NCBI RefSeq assembly: GCF_002994745.2
Contig: NC_037090.1
Coordinates: 38,311,001-38,375,000 of the forward strand
Direction of reading: 5' to 3'
Length of the DNA: 64,000 bases
Source: Rosa chinensis
Lineage: Eukaryota; Streptophyta; Magnoliopsida; Rosales; Rosaceae
The position numbers and the translations under genes are program-made. The notes under the pieces are model-generated. The model saw only the letters and a list, made by a program, of their open reading frames with translations. It searched no databases and was not told the origin of the DNA. Of this stretch, positions 23,529-35,291 are shown piece after piece (position 1 is the first letter of the stretch; every line of letters begins with the position of its first letter).

Positions 23529-23768
23529 ATTGAGATCCACTTATCTCTCACCCTCTTACAAAATATAATGTCAAATTTATAAAATTGATCACGGTTTAAA
23601 ACTTTACTAGTATCAAGAATAGGCAGAGTGGGGTATAGTGGATTTAGGGTTTACATCGAAAAATCTTTTATACACAACTTCAATTTCTCAAACCCGGTTT
23701 GCATTCTATTTAGGACTTATTATACCTAAAAATAAACATTTTTTTTGGAATAATAAGTGGATCTCAAT
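23529..23768. repeat. 240-bp foldback with 16-bp perfect inverted termini (array copy 1)
   Basis: ATTGAGATCCACTTAT at 23529-23544 is exactly inverted at 23753-23768. The equivalents are 24541-24780 and 25325-25564, the last with one changed base. No target duplication was recognised. It may be an old MITE carried along in the unit. Confidence 0.7.
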
Positions 23769-23859
23769 CCATTAGCAAACAACCCTTAAGGTAAAATTTT
23801 CAAAATACCTGAAATTGCCCTTCTTTTATTAAATTTTAAAATCTGCAATTTAATGTATA

Positions 23860-24322
23860 TAGGCTATAATAGTAACTTGATAAGTATAAAAAACAGAAAA
23901 TGAAAAAAAAAAAAAAGACACAACGTGAGAGGTTGGGAGCAGTTCTTTCCCAATTGCATTAGAATTGCAATTGCAATTTGAAAAGAGTATTCTTATTTGA
24001 AAACAAAAAAAAAATCAGATTAATATTACATAAATATATAACAAAAAGAAAAAGTAAATTGACACACGCGTTAGCCTGTGTTAAGAGGCTAGTAGGCTAT
24101 AATAGTAACTTGATAAGTATAAAAAACAGAAAATGAAAAAAAAAAAGACACAACATGAGAGGTTGGAAGCAGCTCTTTCCCAATTGCATTAGAATTGCAA
24201 TTGCAATTTGAAAAGAGTATTCTTATTTGAAAACAAAAAAAAAATCAGATTAATATTACATAAATATATAACAAAAAGAAAAAGTAAATTGACACACGCG
24301 TTAGCGTGTGTTAAGAGGCTAG
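23860..24322 (+). repeat. Head-to-tail duplication of the Helitron-like segment in array copy 2
   Basis: Bases 23860-24092 and 24093-24322 are two copies of TAGGCTATAATAG...AGAGGCTAG. The junction falls exactly after the CTAG 3' terminus. The hairpin of the first copy has one substitution (TTAGCCTGTG). Confidence 0.85.
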
Positions 24323-25639
24323 TTATTATTTATTTATTTATTTTTATTTGTTTTTGAGAAGATTTTTCATCAGAAATTTAAGTCATGCTGAGTGACCGCT
24401 GAAAATTAAGGAATAATTTTATTTTTTTTGTGGAAACTACAGTTTTTTTTTTTTTTTTTTTTGCCTCACCCATTTCATGAATCTAGTGATATTTAGACAC
24501 TTGACTTCATTCCACTAATCAATATTCACCAACATATGTTATTGAGATCCACTTACCTCTCACCCTCTTACGAAATATAATGTCAAATTTATAAAATTGA
24601 TCACGGTTTAAAACTTTACTAGTATCAAGAATAGGCAGAGTGGGGTATAGTGGATTTAGGGTTTACATCGAAAAATCTTTTATACACAACTTCAATTTCT
24701 CAAACCCAGTTTGCATTCTATTTAGGACTTATTATACCTAAAAATAAACATTTTTTTTGGAATAATAAGTGGATCTCAATCCATTAGCAAACAACCCTTA
24801 AGGTTAAATTTTCAAAATACCTGAAATTGCCCTTCTTTTATTAAATTTTAAAATCTGCAATTTAATGTATATAGGCTATAATAACTTGATAAGTATAAAA
24901 AACAGAAAATGAAAAAAAAAAAAAAAAAAAAAAGACACAACGTGGGAGGTTGGGAGCAGTTCTTTCCCAATTGCATTAGAATTGCAATTGCAATTTGAAA
25001 AGAGTATTCTTATTTGAAAACAAAAAAAAATCAGATTAATATTACATAAATATATAACAAAAAGAAAAAGTAAATTGACACACGCGTTAGCGTGTGTTAA
25101 GAGGCTAGTTATTATTTATTTATTTATTTTTATTTTTTTTTGAGAAGATTTTTCATCAGAAATTTAAGTCATGCTGAGTGACCGCTGAAAATAAAGGAAT
25201 AATTTTTTTTTTTTGTGGAAACTACAGTTTTTTTTTTTTTTTTTTTGCCTCACCCATTTCATGAATCTAGTGATATTTAGACACGTGACTTCATTCCAAT
25301 AATCAATATTCACCAACATATGTTATTGAGATCCACTTATCTCTCACCCTCTTACGAAATATAATGTCAAATTTATAAAATTGATCACGGTTTAAAACTT
25401 TACTAGTATCAAGAATAGGCAGAGTGGGGTATAGTGGATTTAGGGTTTACATCGAAAAATCTTTTATACACAACTTCAATTTCTCAAACCCGGTTTGCAT
25501 TCTATTTAGGACTTATTATACCTAAAAATAAACATTTTTTTTGGAATAATAAGTAGATCTCAATCCATTAAGTTTCCAGCCTCATCTCTCACAATTACCT
25601 TTATTCCTCCATGTTCAGAGTCACTTTGAAGCGCACTGT

Positions 25640-26667
25640 CATGCCCCGATTTTTAAGCACAATTAATACACAAATTAATAAAACACAAATACTCCGAGCG
25701 TGATGCTTCAGACATCAACACTAAATATCTAGAAATTTTTTTTTTTTTTTAAAACAAGTACAAAATGATGCGCTGAACCCACAATGTCTGTACAAATTCA
25801 TTCTTTAGACTCATATATTTCATTACATCAAGTTTACAAATTAAATTGAAATAACAATTAAATAAGCAGAAAATCCCACCACACTCACTACACAGCGGAA
25901 GACTAACAAGTACATATAACAATAAGTTCCTAAACTCACGACTGCAATGGCAAGAGACCACAGCTCCATCATGTTCACCCTAACCTGCAGAATAGACCCC
26001 ATACACCATTGATTAATAGTGCACAGGGTTAAAATAATAAACCCAGTAAGCTTTTCCAAGCTCGTGTGAGTAACTCAAAACAAACAAACAGGAGAACATG
26101 CTTAAACCATCTCATCCTAACAAAATCGATATGCAATTATCACGACAAATAACATCAAGTTTCACATCCTACAATATCATGCTCATGTAAGTTAACTCAT
26201 ATTAAAAATCCACATGCTCTGACTCTCAACTTATGCATCAAATTTCACAATACTTCAACTAACAATCAAACTTAAGTGACGTTTTAAACATTTTGAAACA
26301 CAATAATCTACAAAACCAACCTTTATTTGTCTCAACAAAAGTAGTTGTCATCTTGGTGACGACTCAAATCATTTTTAGTCTCAACGACACACCCACAAAA
26401 TCACACTTCTTTCCTCTCAACATAAAGCATTTGTCAAAATTATGACATTACAACTCACTACATATCTCAAACCACAATTGCACTCACAATACGAATTAAG
26501 TAAAATCGGTAATCCCTGTGTAGAAACTTAGTTCAGGAGATCACATTAAAAACAATCAACAGAAATCGTATTAATCCCTGCATAGAGTTTAGTTCATGAG
26601 ATTACATTAAAACAAGAATTTTTTGTACCAACAGTGTCTAGAGACTTGGGTGACTGATAATATAATA
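25640..26667. other. Retrotransposon-like noncoding sequence (LTR style)
   Basis: The stretch starts near GTCATGCCCCGATTTTTAAG and contains GCGGAAGACTAACAAGT and CACCCTAACCTGCAGAATAG, wording I associate with plant Ty3/gypsy LTRs. There is no paired LTR or coding domain in reach, so the assignment is by resemblance only. The hAT element at 26676 inserted beside or into it. Confidence 0.35.
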
Positions 26668-26675
26668 CCCGAACT

Positions 26676-29600
26676 TAGGGGTCATCATGGGCCGGGCTAG
26701 GGCCGGCCCTACCCTAAATTTTAGGGCTTAGGGTCGGGTCGGGCCGGGCCTAGTCAAAGTCAACAAAATTTAGGGCCGGGTAGGGTCGGGCCAGGGCTTA
26801 AATATGCTAACCCTTACCCGCCCGAAAAGCCCGATCCGTTAGGGTCGAAAGAGCCGGGTCGGGTCGGCCCTCAAATAGGGCCGAAATGGGCCAAAAAAGG
26901 GCCTTATTTTGTTTAACAAAAAAAAAACATTATTTTTTTCTTCTCAAAATATGGCTTAATGGTATATATTGGTAATAAAAGACTCATTGTTTTTTATTGA
27001 ACATATTTAATACACACACACACACTTGTAACTTATAACATTTATTAATATTAGTTAAGGTGGTTATATTCAATTAACCATCTATATAAATCTCTCAATA
27101 TTAATTGTTGTGTAACAAAGAAAATAGAAATTAAAGAAAACAAAACTTATGAAATCAATTACAAAGAAATAGATAAATTGCATACTATAGAAAAAAGAGA
27201 AACATAATTAAAAAATAGAAAAAATAAAAAAAATTTAGGGCTTATTCGGGCGGGCCAAAAATTTCGAAATTGAAATTAATCAATCTGACAATGGTCATAT
27301 GCATATACAACAGTAGTAGGTATTGTGTAAAAAAATTATGTCGATCTGCATTAAATAAGGTACCAAACGGAGCGGTCAACACTTTGTATAAGCAAACTTC
27401 CGTAAGGGGAGCGGCACCTTTTGCAGACAAACATCCCCGTATTTTGATAGCAGGTTATAGACCCCCTCTCCATGAGAGTGTGGGAGCTGATAGATCAAAA
27501 AAAAAAATTGCAAATTCTTGGTTATGAGCATATTTGTGTTAGGTTTTATTTAGGGTATGGAGTTGACCGCGTCGATAGAGACCCAACCGAAGGTGGAAGT
27601 CACTGAAATTTTTACTACTACCATATATTCATACACGGACGACATCCAACGGTGCATTTTAAAAAATTCCATTTGTCCCCCATTTTGCTCATGGAAGATA
27701 ACAAAAGCCTAATAAACGAGTTATACTACATTAATAGGCATATAAGGATTATATGTGATCCAAAAATTCTGAAATAGAAATCGACCAATCTGAAAATTCT
27801 CATATGTTTATACAACATTGATAGGTATTGTGTAAAAAAATTAGGCCAATCTACCATGAATAAGGCGCCCAATGTAGCGGTCAATGCTTTGCACAAGCAA
27901 ACTTCCCTAAGGGGAGCGGCACCATTCGCGGACAAACGTTGCGGAATTTTGACATTCGTAAGTAGACCCCTACCCATGAGAGTGTGGGAGCTGAAAGATC
28001 GAAAAAAAGTGAATTGCCAAGGACCGGTTAAGAGCATATTTGTTTTATGTTCTATTTAGGGTATTGAGTTGACCGGGTAGATCGAGGTCCAACCGAATGC
28101 GGACATTGTTGAAATTTCTACCACTAACATATATTCATATGCAAACAACATCCAGCGGTTCATTTTAAAAAATTCCATTTCGTCCCCTATTTTGCTCATG
28201 GAGGGTAACAAGCCTAATAAACTAGTTATACTACATTACAAGACATATAAGGATTATGTGCGATCCAAAAATTTTGAAATGAAAATTGATCAATCAGAAA
28301 ATTCTTATATGTTTATACAATAGTGATAGATATTGTGTAAAGAAATTAGGCTGATCCGCCGTGAATAAGGCACCTAACGGAGCGGTCAACGCTTTGCACA
28401 AGCAAAATTCCCTAAGGGGAGCGGCACCATGCGCGGACAAATGTTGCGGAATTTTGACATTCATAAGTAGACCCCCTACCCATGAGAGTGTGGGAGTTGA
28501 AAGATCGAAAAAAATGAATTGCCAAGGACCTGTTAAGAGCATATTTGTTTTATGTTCTATTTAGGGTATTGAGTTGACCGGGTAGATCGAGGTCCAACCG
28601 AATGCGGAAATTGTTGAAATTTCTACCACTAAAATATATTCATATGAAAACAACATCCAGCGGTTCATTTTAAAAAATTCCATTTCGTCCCCTATTTTGC
28701 TCATGGAGGGTAACAAGCCTAATAAACTAGTTATACTACATTACAAGACATATAAGGATTATGTGCGATCCAAAAATTTTGAAATGAAAATCGATCAATC
28801 GGAAAATTCTTATATGTTTATACAATAGTGATAGGTATTGTGTAAAGAAATTAGGCTGATCCGCCGTGAATAAGGCACCTAACGGAGCGGTCAACGCTTT
28901 GCACAAGCAAACTTCCCTAAGGGGAGCGGCACCATGCGCTGACAAACGTTGCGGAATTTTGACATCCATAAGTAGACCCCCTACCCATGAGAGTGTGGGA
29001 GCTGAAAGATCGAAAAAAGTGAATTGCCAAGGACCGGTTAAGAGCATATTTGTTTTATGTTCTATTTAGGGTATTGAGTTGACCGGGTAGATCGAGGTCC
29101 AAACGAAGGCGGAAATTGTTGAAATTTCTACCACTAACATATATTCATATGAAAATAACATCCAGCGGTGCATTTTAAAAAATTCCATTTCGTCCCCCAT
29201 TTTGCTCATTAAGAAGTTAACATTACATTGGTAAAATGGTTTCAACTCGACCAATTGATTATTTTTAGTTATGTTGATTACTTGACTTATTTCAAAATTG
29301 GTATTACATGAATATATTGTCCAATTTGAAATAATAGCTTTGTAATTATTACAGTTAATTAGTTAACAGTAATTATTGGTAAATATTAAAATACTCATAA
29401 GATTATATTAAAACGGCGGCATTTTTGCCGAATTAACGGTTAATTCTTAAAAAAAAATTATTTTTTTCTTCTCAAAATATGGCTTAATTTAAAAGATTCA
29501 TTTCCTAATATGGCAAATTGAAATAATTTTCTACACTTCCATAGTTTTATACATATAACACATGTAATAGAAAATAACAAAAATAAAAAATAAATTTTAG

Positions 29601-29800
29601 GGCCGGGTTAGGGCCAGACTTTTAGGGCCGGGTCGGGCCTAGCCCTTACGGGCTCAATCGGGCCGGGCCGTAGGGTAGGGCCGGGTTTTATTTGTGTGAC
29701 CCATACCCTACCCTAAATAAAAAAGGGTCGGGCCGGCCCGCCCTAATGGAAGGGCCGGGCCGGGCGGGCTTAGGGCCCAAGGGCCATGTGATGAGGCCTA
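26676..29800. mobile_element. Non-autonomous hAT element with four internal 505-bp repeats (3.1 kb)
   Basis: A perfect 8-bp target duplication CCCGAACT lies at 26668-26675 and 29801-29808. The ends are TAGGGGTCATCATGGGCC and, inverted from the right, TAGGCCTCATCACATGG. Both ends are dense in GGGCCGGGC/AGGGTCGGG subterminal motifs, as in hAT elements. No transposase domain lies inside; the interior is mostly a tandem array. Confidence 0.9.
27255..29213. repeat. 505-bp tandem repeat, about four copies, inside the hAT element
   Basis: The anchor word AGCGGTCAA occurs at 27371, 27876, 28381 and 28886, exactly 505 bases apart each time. Each unit has a GC-rich core (CACAAGCAAACTTCCCTAAG then GGGGAGCGGCACC) that stays open on both strands, and AT-rich flanks. 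Copies 3 and 4 are nearly identical and copy 1 is the most diverged. Confidence 0.95.
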
Positions 29801-29929
29801 CCCGAACTTATAAAGTTATCAAAGTAATACCCAGACTCAATTTTTCGTATCTCTATCGTACCTATGGTTATTTTCCGTCACGGCTTGGAATTATGCTAAA
29901 CTAAAGGTATGCTTTTCCATACCCAGACC

Positions 29930-32280
29930 CAACTTGGAATTATGCTTTTCCATATCAAGGCCAAACTAAAGGTACAGTATGCAAGTTTTGTAATACGATC
30001 ATAAAGAGTGGTGGTATCACTCGATTTAAGTTCCACTTGACTGGATTAGATCCTGCCAAGAATACATGAGTTTGTGATAAGGTACGACCAGAAGTTCAAA
30101 AATTAGTAAAAGAATGGATGAGGAGAAAATGTATTGCAAAATATCAAAAGGATTCAATAATCCATGATACTCGAGAAGAATTGCGATCATGGTTATCACA
30201 ACAATTGAACTCTAAAGATGAAGATGAAGGTTTTGTAGGTCAGCAAGATGTAGTTCCCTGTGATTATAAAGCTGCTATGAGTGCATCAAGACAATCAGAA
30301 TGGGAAAGGGAGCAAGGTATAAGTAGAGGTGTTTCAGGGCCTGGCGGGACAAGTCGAAGCCAACCAAAATTTTATAGATCAAAAAGTGTACAATAAGAGC
30401 ATGGAGACCAACCTCAAGCTTCATTCCCACAGTCACTCTATAAATCCAATGCTGCAAAACAAAATAGCATCATTGACTCCATGTCAATGGGAAGCCTCAA
30501 GGAGAAGCTTGGTCGATTATGTGAGAAGTTTTTTATATATACCAATGTTGCTGCGTACAAAGCGGAATCTCATGAGTACAAAAATGTGATAATTGGAGCA
30601 CAAGAGTGTCCAAATGTGAGAAAAATATGTAGTGGTGATTTGATTCGACCAGGACCAACACGGTTTGCCACTAATTACATTTCTCTTCAAAGCCTTTTCC
30701 AAAAGAAGGCTGGACTTAAACAATTGTTTACTTGTGATGACTGTGTTACTAGCAAATATAGTCGAAGCAAGGAGGGAAGACGTATAGAGGAACTCATTCT
30801 TGAAAACATGTTTTGGGACAATGTGCAAGCAGTGATTTCTATTTACGAGCCATTATACGGTGTTCTTCGAATAGTTGACACAGAGGTTAACCCGACAATG
30901 CCAATGCTGTATGATTTATTTAAGAATGTGAGAACAAAGCTGGAAGAAGTCAGGAATACAATTTGGGTCAGAAAAATCATCGACGATAGATGGTTTAAGC
31001 AATTGTATCATCCATTACATGCAGCAGCTTATTATTTGAATCCAATGTTCCAGCATAGTGAAGGAATTGGTGATGATCCAGAGCTACTAGACGCCCTTCA
31101 CTCAGTTTTTACAAAGTTAGACCCAAACTCCATAGGCATCGCACAATTCGGAAATGAGGTAAATTTTCTATATTTGATTAATTGTTATTTTCATTTACGA
31201 ACATTCCTAATTCTTTCTCATGCAGATTATAAGCTTTAGAGACTCATTATACGGATTTGGAAGACCAGCTGCCATTGCTGCGAGGAAAGCAATGACTACA
31301 TATGAATGGTGGAACATGTATGGAACATGTATGAGGGTGATGCACCTACACTTAGTAAATTGGTAATGAAGATCCTATCTCAAACCACATCATCTTCTGC
31401 TTGCGAGCCAAATTGGAGGACATTTTCTCTTATCCATACAAAGCAAAGAAATCGTCTGGCACATAACAAACTCGAGCAAATTGTGTATTGTTATTACAAC
31501 ATGAAGCTACAATTGCGAGATGCAAAAGCCGCTGCAGATAGAGTTGCGGAGACCAGTTATTTAGACCTATTCAATATAGCTGCAGATATAGGTGCGGAGG
31601 AAACTGCTGATCTAATATAACATTGGTTCGACCTTTACATTTAGATGATGCAGCTGGAAATCCAAATCCAAATATAGCAACGCATGCTCGTGGAATGGGA
31701 ATTGATGTGGATACGGTAATGAAGAAAGAAGTAAGAGATCATTCTGATGAAAGTGGTTATAAATTATCAAGAGGCACTAGTGAAAAATCAATTGATGATG
31801 ATGGTGATGGTGGTAATACTGGTGGTGGTGGAAGATATCATGCCTATGGTGGTAGTGGACGTGATAACTCATGTGACAATAGTAGTTATGACGACACTAA
31901 TCGTGAGGCGAATTATGGAAATGACAGGGGGAGTGGCAAATCATGGCACTACAACTAATATAGTAATGATGATCCTAGTGCAAATAGTGAATACAATTCT
32001 AGAGCTAGAGATACACAAGGAAGACGCGATAGCCATTTATCTCTAAATGAGTTTGAATCACTTTCTTCAAGTCTTCGCTCAATGGACATAGGAACTCAAT
32101 ATAGTGATCCCTAACCCATTCCATTCTCCTTATCCTCATCATGAAATGAGTTCTACCTCAGAAAGTACTTACGGAATTGGATCAAGCTTACAAGGTGGAA
32201 GCACATCTGGCCTTTTTGATCATTCTTCATCCCAAATTCCGCATCTTCATTCAATGAAACACCATATTGGGTAATTTCAC
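29930..32280 (+). pseudogene. hAT transposase gene, decayed (BED finger to dimerisation domain)
   Basis: A BED-type zinc finger starts near 29932 (VCKFCNTIIKSGGITRFKFH). Downstream are MRRKCIAKYQKDSI and a long open block at 30481-31158 (RPGPTRFATNYISLQSLF; HPLHAAAYYLNPMFQ). A 67-bp intron is at 31159-31225, then IISFRDSLYGFGRPAA, and the C-terminal hAT dimerisation domain (SQTTSSSACEPNWRTFSLIH; canonical CERNWSTF altered). The gene is broken by stops near 30067 and 30394 and by an 11-bp duplication at 31310-31331. The middle catalytic part between about residues 170 and 230 appears to be missing. Its 3' end was split by the CACTA element and resumes at 37992. Confidence 0.88.
31310..31331 (+). 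repeat. 11-bp tandem duplication causing a frameshift in the hAT transposase
   Basis: TGGAACATGTA occurs twice in a row. Removing one copy restores continuity between EWWNMY and EGDAPTLSKL, so it is the lesion that shifts the frame. Confidence 0.9.
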
Positions 32281-32294
32281 AATTTCCGATATAT

Positions 32295-32650
32295 CACTAG
32301 GCCAATAACCTTAACATACAACACTTTTTACACAACGAAAAAAAAAATTTGTTGTGTGATGAGGGAAAGTGAATCATACAACACGTTTACAAAACTTACG
32401 TTGTATAAGGCTGTTAAAATTATGAAGTTTTTAGCTAGAAGATCATTGCATAACACTTACAAGAATAATTCGTTGTGTGAATGAAAAAACAAATAGCGGC
32501 AGATTTTCCTCCTAGCTTGACTCAAATTTAGCTTTAAATTGATACTACATAGTACAACAGAATAGTTATATCTGTTGTATGAGAGTAGCGTGCAAAATAT
32601 CATACAACAGTTTTTGACTTTGTGTTGTACGATCAAGAGGGAAAGGTTTG
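32295..32650. repeat. Left subterminal repeat array of the CACTA element
   Basis: Repeated words such as ACACAACG, TTGTTGTGTGA, CATACAACAC and ACGTTGTAT occur in both orientations within about 350 bases of the terminus. Confidence 0.8.
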
Positions 32651-33435
32651 GACGTGCCTATATTTGCCCTAAGATAGCACTCATTCCCCCTCAAGACCTA
32701 TAAATTTTGATTGAAATATATCTGGTAATTGATGATTCCACAACCAAATGACTTATTTGTGTTGTATGAATGAGTAATGCCTAACCTAGTTGCAAGAAAG
32801 AAATATGTCCACCAACATTTCCCCCCAAACTATTCCCCCCCAACCTCTCCCCCAATTCATTTCCCTCCACCCAGACAACAATAGGCGGCAAAGTGAAAAT
32901 TTAAAGTGGCATTCAGACAACATTTATGTGGAAAACCATTGTCTGATTGCTTGTTCATGTATCAAGTGATGACTTCACCATATATCAAAATCAACCCATT
33001 TGGACCATGGTATACTTGAGCAAAAAAAAAAAGAAAAGAAAAAGAGAAAGAGCCTTGGAAGAGACATTCACTCCACTATCACTTGGCCAAGGCATTCGTG
33101 CTATGGACCCCTCACAAACGCCCTTTCTTCGACAGACCCCGACGCATTATTTTCTTTGACAAAGCTCTCTATCTTCTTGACAAACTTCGACGAACCCTTT
33201 CTCGACAGACCCCGACCTAGTTTTTCTCTGACAAGCCCCAACAAAAGCTCTCCCTCTTCTACAAACCCCGACCAAAACCATCTCTGCCTCTAGCTAGGTT
33301 ATTCGATTTGGGAAATAGGGAAGGGAAAAAACTTAATGGGTAGTCTCTAGGAAGTCTCAGAGCACCAAAGAGAGAGAAAGATAGCGATTTTTCGTTTCTA
33401 GGGTTTACTCTGCGCGATCAATCCGAGTTCCAAAG

Positions 33436-33907
33436 ATCCAGAAGCTAGGGTTTCCGAGCATGAGGAGCTTGGATCAGTTCAAGTCCCTATCCAAATCGGT
33501 CTCAGAAGGACCTCCGAGGACGTTCGCCTACTCTTTACGTCCGCCGGAGTCGACTTTGTTGGGAAGCTTGGCGAATTTGAAGCTCACCGCAGGTTCTGAT
33601 TGATTAGAATTTGTCAGTTTTCTAGTTGATTTCATTGGTGATTTTGAATTTCCGAGATGATTTCTTGTTCGTTCTCTTCGTTTGCAGAGAAATTGGTGAA
33701 GGAGCAAGCTTCTGTGAAAACAGATCTGGAAATGGCAGTACTCTCTCTCTCTCTCTTTTGTTCGATGAGCCTGTGATTGTGCGAGTGTGAATTGTTAGGG
33801 TTTGGTTCAATTTCATGTCAATGTAGATGTTTGTTGTCTCTTACTTGAAGTTCAAAGGCATATGAACGAGTAATTTACTGATAAATGCAGAACACTAAGC
33901 TGAAAAA
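33436..33907 (+). pseudogene. ZYP1: Captured 5' fragment of ZYP1 (synaptonemal complex transverse filament)
   Basis: Three exon pieces, 33436-33592, 33688-33737 and 33891-33907, join in frame through GT-AG introns. The translation starts IQKLGFPSMRSLDQFKSL, continues with GSLANLKLTAEKLVKEQAS and VKTDLEMANTKLKK, and then runs into unrelated sequence (LI stop). This matches the N terminus of plant ZYP1, the coiled-coil transverse filament of the synaptonemal complex. The original initiator ATG is ATC here; an in-frame ATG follows eight codons later. The 5' leader (about 33340-33435) was probably captured too. It lies inside the CACTA element. Confidence 0.85.
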
Positions 33908-34434
33908 ATTGATTTAATTAGTTAGATTCGTAGTTAAATTTATGGATTAACTCTGATATACTTACTGTTGATTCGACCTGAATTATCCTGTAGGCTTTGA
34001 TTTGGTTTACTTAACTAAGGATAATGGCTATTGGGATGTGAATTTCTGTCTCAAAGGTAGAAGGTTTGTAGGTTTCTTAAAAAATGGTGGGGAAGATCAT
34101 ATTTTCTTTGCTACTTATCAGAATTAAAACTAAAAGTCTAGAACATGTGATATGTTCTTTGCTATGAAGCATTTGCTTTCTTTGTTTTCAGTTGTAGAAA
34201 TTTAGTTCATATGTGATCTTTCTAAGGGCAATATGAGCTTTCAAATGATTTAGCTAGTTGTATTGTTTAATAAAATTGTGTGATATGTATCTTGAAAGCT
34301 TCCTCTCAGTTTCCCCTGCGTCTTTTTTTATGCTACAGACTAATAGTGGGCCAAATTTTCAAGTGCATTTAGTGTGTTTGCTAATATCTTTTAAGATTAT
34401 AGTGCTTACGGTTGTCATTGTTAAATTTTGTTAG

Positions 34435-35291
34435 CTCTGGCTTGGCATCCTTTTCATGAAGAATATTTTGTCAGTGGGAGTTCTGATGGATCCATTTTCC
34501 ATTAGCTTGTTGGGTAAATTCGATTCCTGATCCATAGTTTCTGTGTGTCAATTTTCTTTAATCAGTGTTATAGAGTAGTTTGATCTATTCATTTCTTAGA
34601 TCTTTACTTATCATGAATGTCATGGTCTAATTAAATAACAATTAAGCCAGCAATAAATAATTAAATATTGTGACAGCCAAGTGAGCAAACATTGACAAAT
34701 AGTACTTGCTGCATGATCCTGCATCCTGTTATTTTACATACTGTATGGCTTCTGTAAAAATATATTTGGCACCTAGAATTTATTGAAATTTTTGGAATAG
34801 CACCTAAGTTATTTGTGTTCCAAGTTTCTTAAGGTGGGGACTCAGGCAGCCGACCTATAGTTTGCCAAATTTATTGTTCATTTCAGGAGAAATTTGGATT
34901 TAGTAGTTTGGTTCTGGTTCTTAAGCTTTTTGCGATGGTTATGGATGGAAGTTGACTATGAGTGTAGTAGGGTATTACTAATGCAAGGTGTGCGGGTTGT
35001 GAAGTAGGGTTGCGTCATTTGGAAGCAATACGTTAATAAATTATGATATCTCTAGTGGAAAGCTGAATTACATTCTCCATGGTCTATTTGATGACTGGAG
35101 AAAAATGACTGAGGCCTCATACACAACTTATGGTTCCCTTTTGTTCGAGTTATTTTATTCTGCTAGATTGGAAGGCAACAGTATTCCAATCTGATGCACA
35201 GGCATGAGACTCCCCAGGTTGAAATTGCTAATACACACGATGACAGTGTGTGGGATCTCCAATGGCACCCTATTGGCTATGTTCTTTGCAG
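34435..35291 (+). pseudogene. FY: Captured fragment of FY (WD40 pre-mRNA 3'-end processing factor)
   Basis: Two exons, 34435-34513 and 35202-35291, are separated by a GT-AG intron and join in phase. They encode LAWHPFHEEYFVSGSSDGSI and [20 protein letters not shown] then WHPIGYVLC, consecutive WD40 repeats of FY, the plant homologue of yeast Pfs2 that works with FCA in flowering-time control. A TGG to TAG change (34503-34505) interrupts the first exon before LVG. Upstream and downstream repeats of FY are absent. Confidence 0.85.

Larger units (their letters stand above)
22673..25569. repeat. Threefold tandem duplication of a ~781-bp unit
   Basis: Copies start at the shared word AGCAAACAACCCTTAAGG: copy 1 22673-23773, copy 2 23774-24785, copy 3 24786-25569. 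Copy 1 is longer by a 317-bp MITE plus TSD, and copy 2 by a ~231-bp internal duplication. Removing these leaves about 781-784 bp each. Differences between copies are few outside homopolymer lengths, so the duplication is recent. Each unit contains a Helitron-like end and a 240-bp inverted-repeat element. No gene is inside. Confidence 0.95.

Noticed and set aside
22673..25569. CRISPR-like or satellite array
   Set aside because: The units are ~780 bp and contain transposon pieces; there is no short repeat-spacer pattern, and this is a plant genome.
27242..29069. Recurrent 60-100-codon open frames on both strands in the 505-bp repeats
   Set aside because: They recur because the unit is repeated; they end at different places in each copy and match no domain. 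Kept only as an observation about the repeat.
31623..32046. Gly/Asp-rich frames as a separate gene downstream of the hAT domain
   Set aside because: They are continuous with the C-terminal tail of the decayed hAT transposase and shift frame several times.
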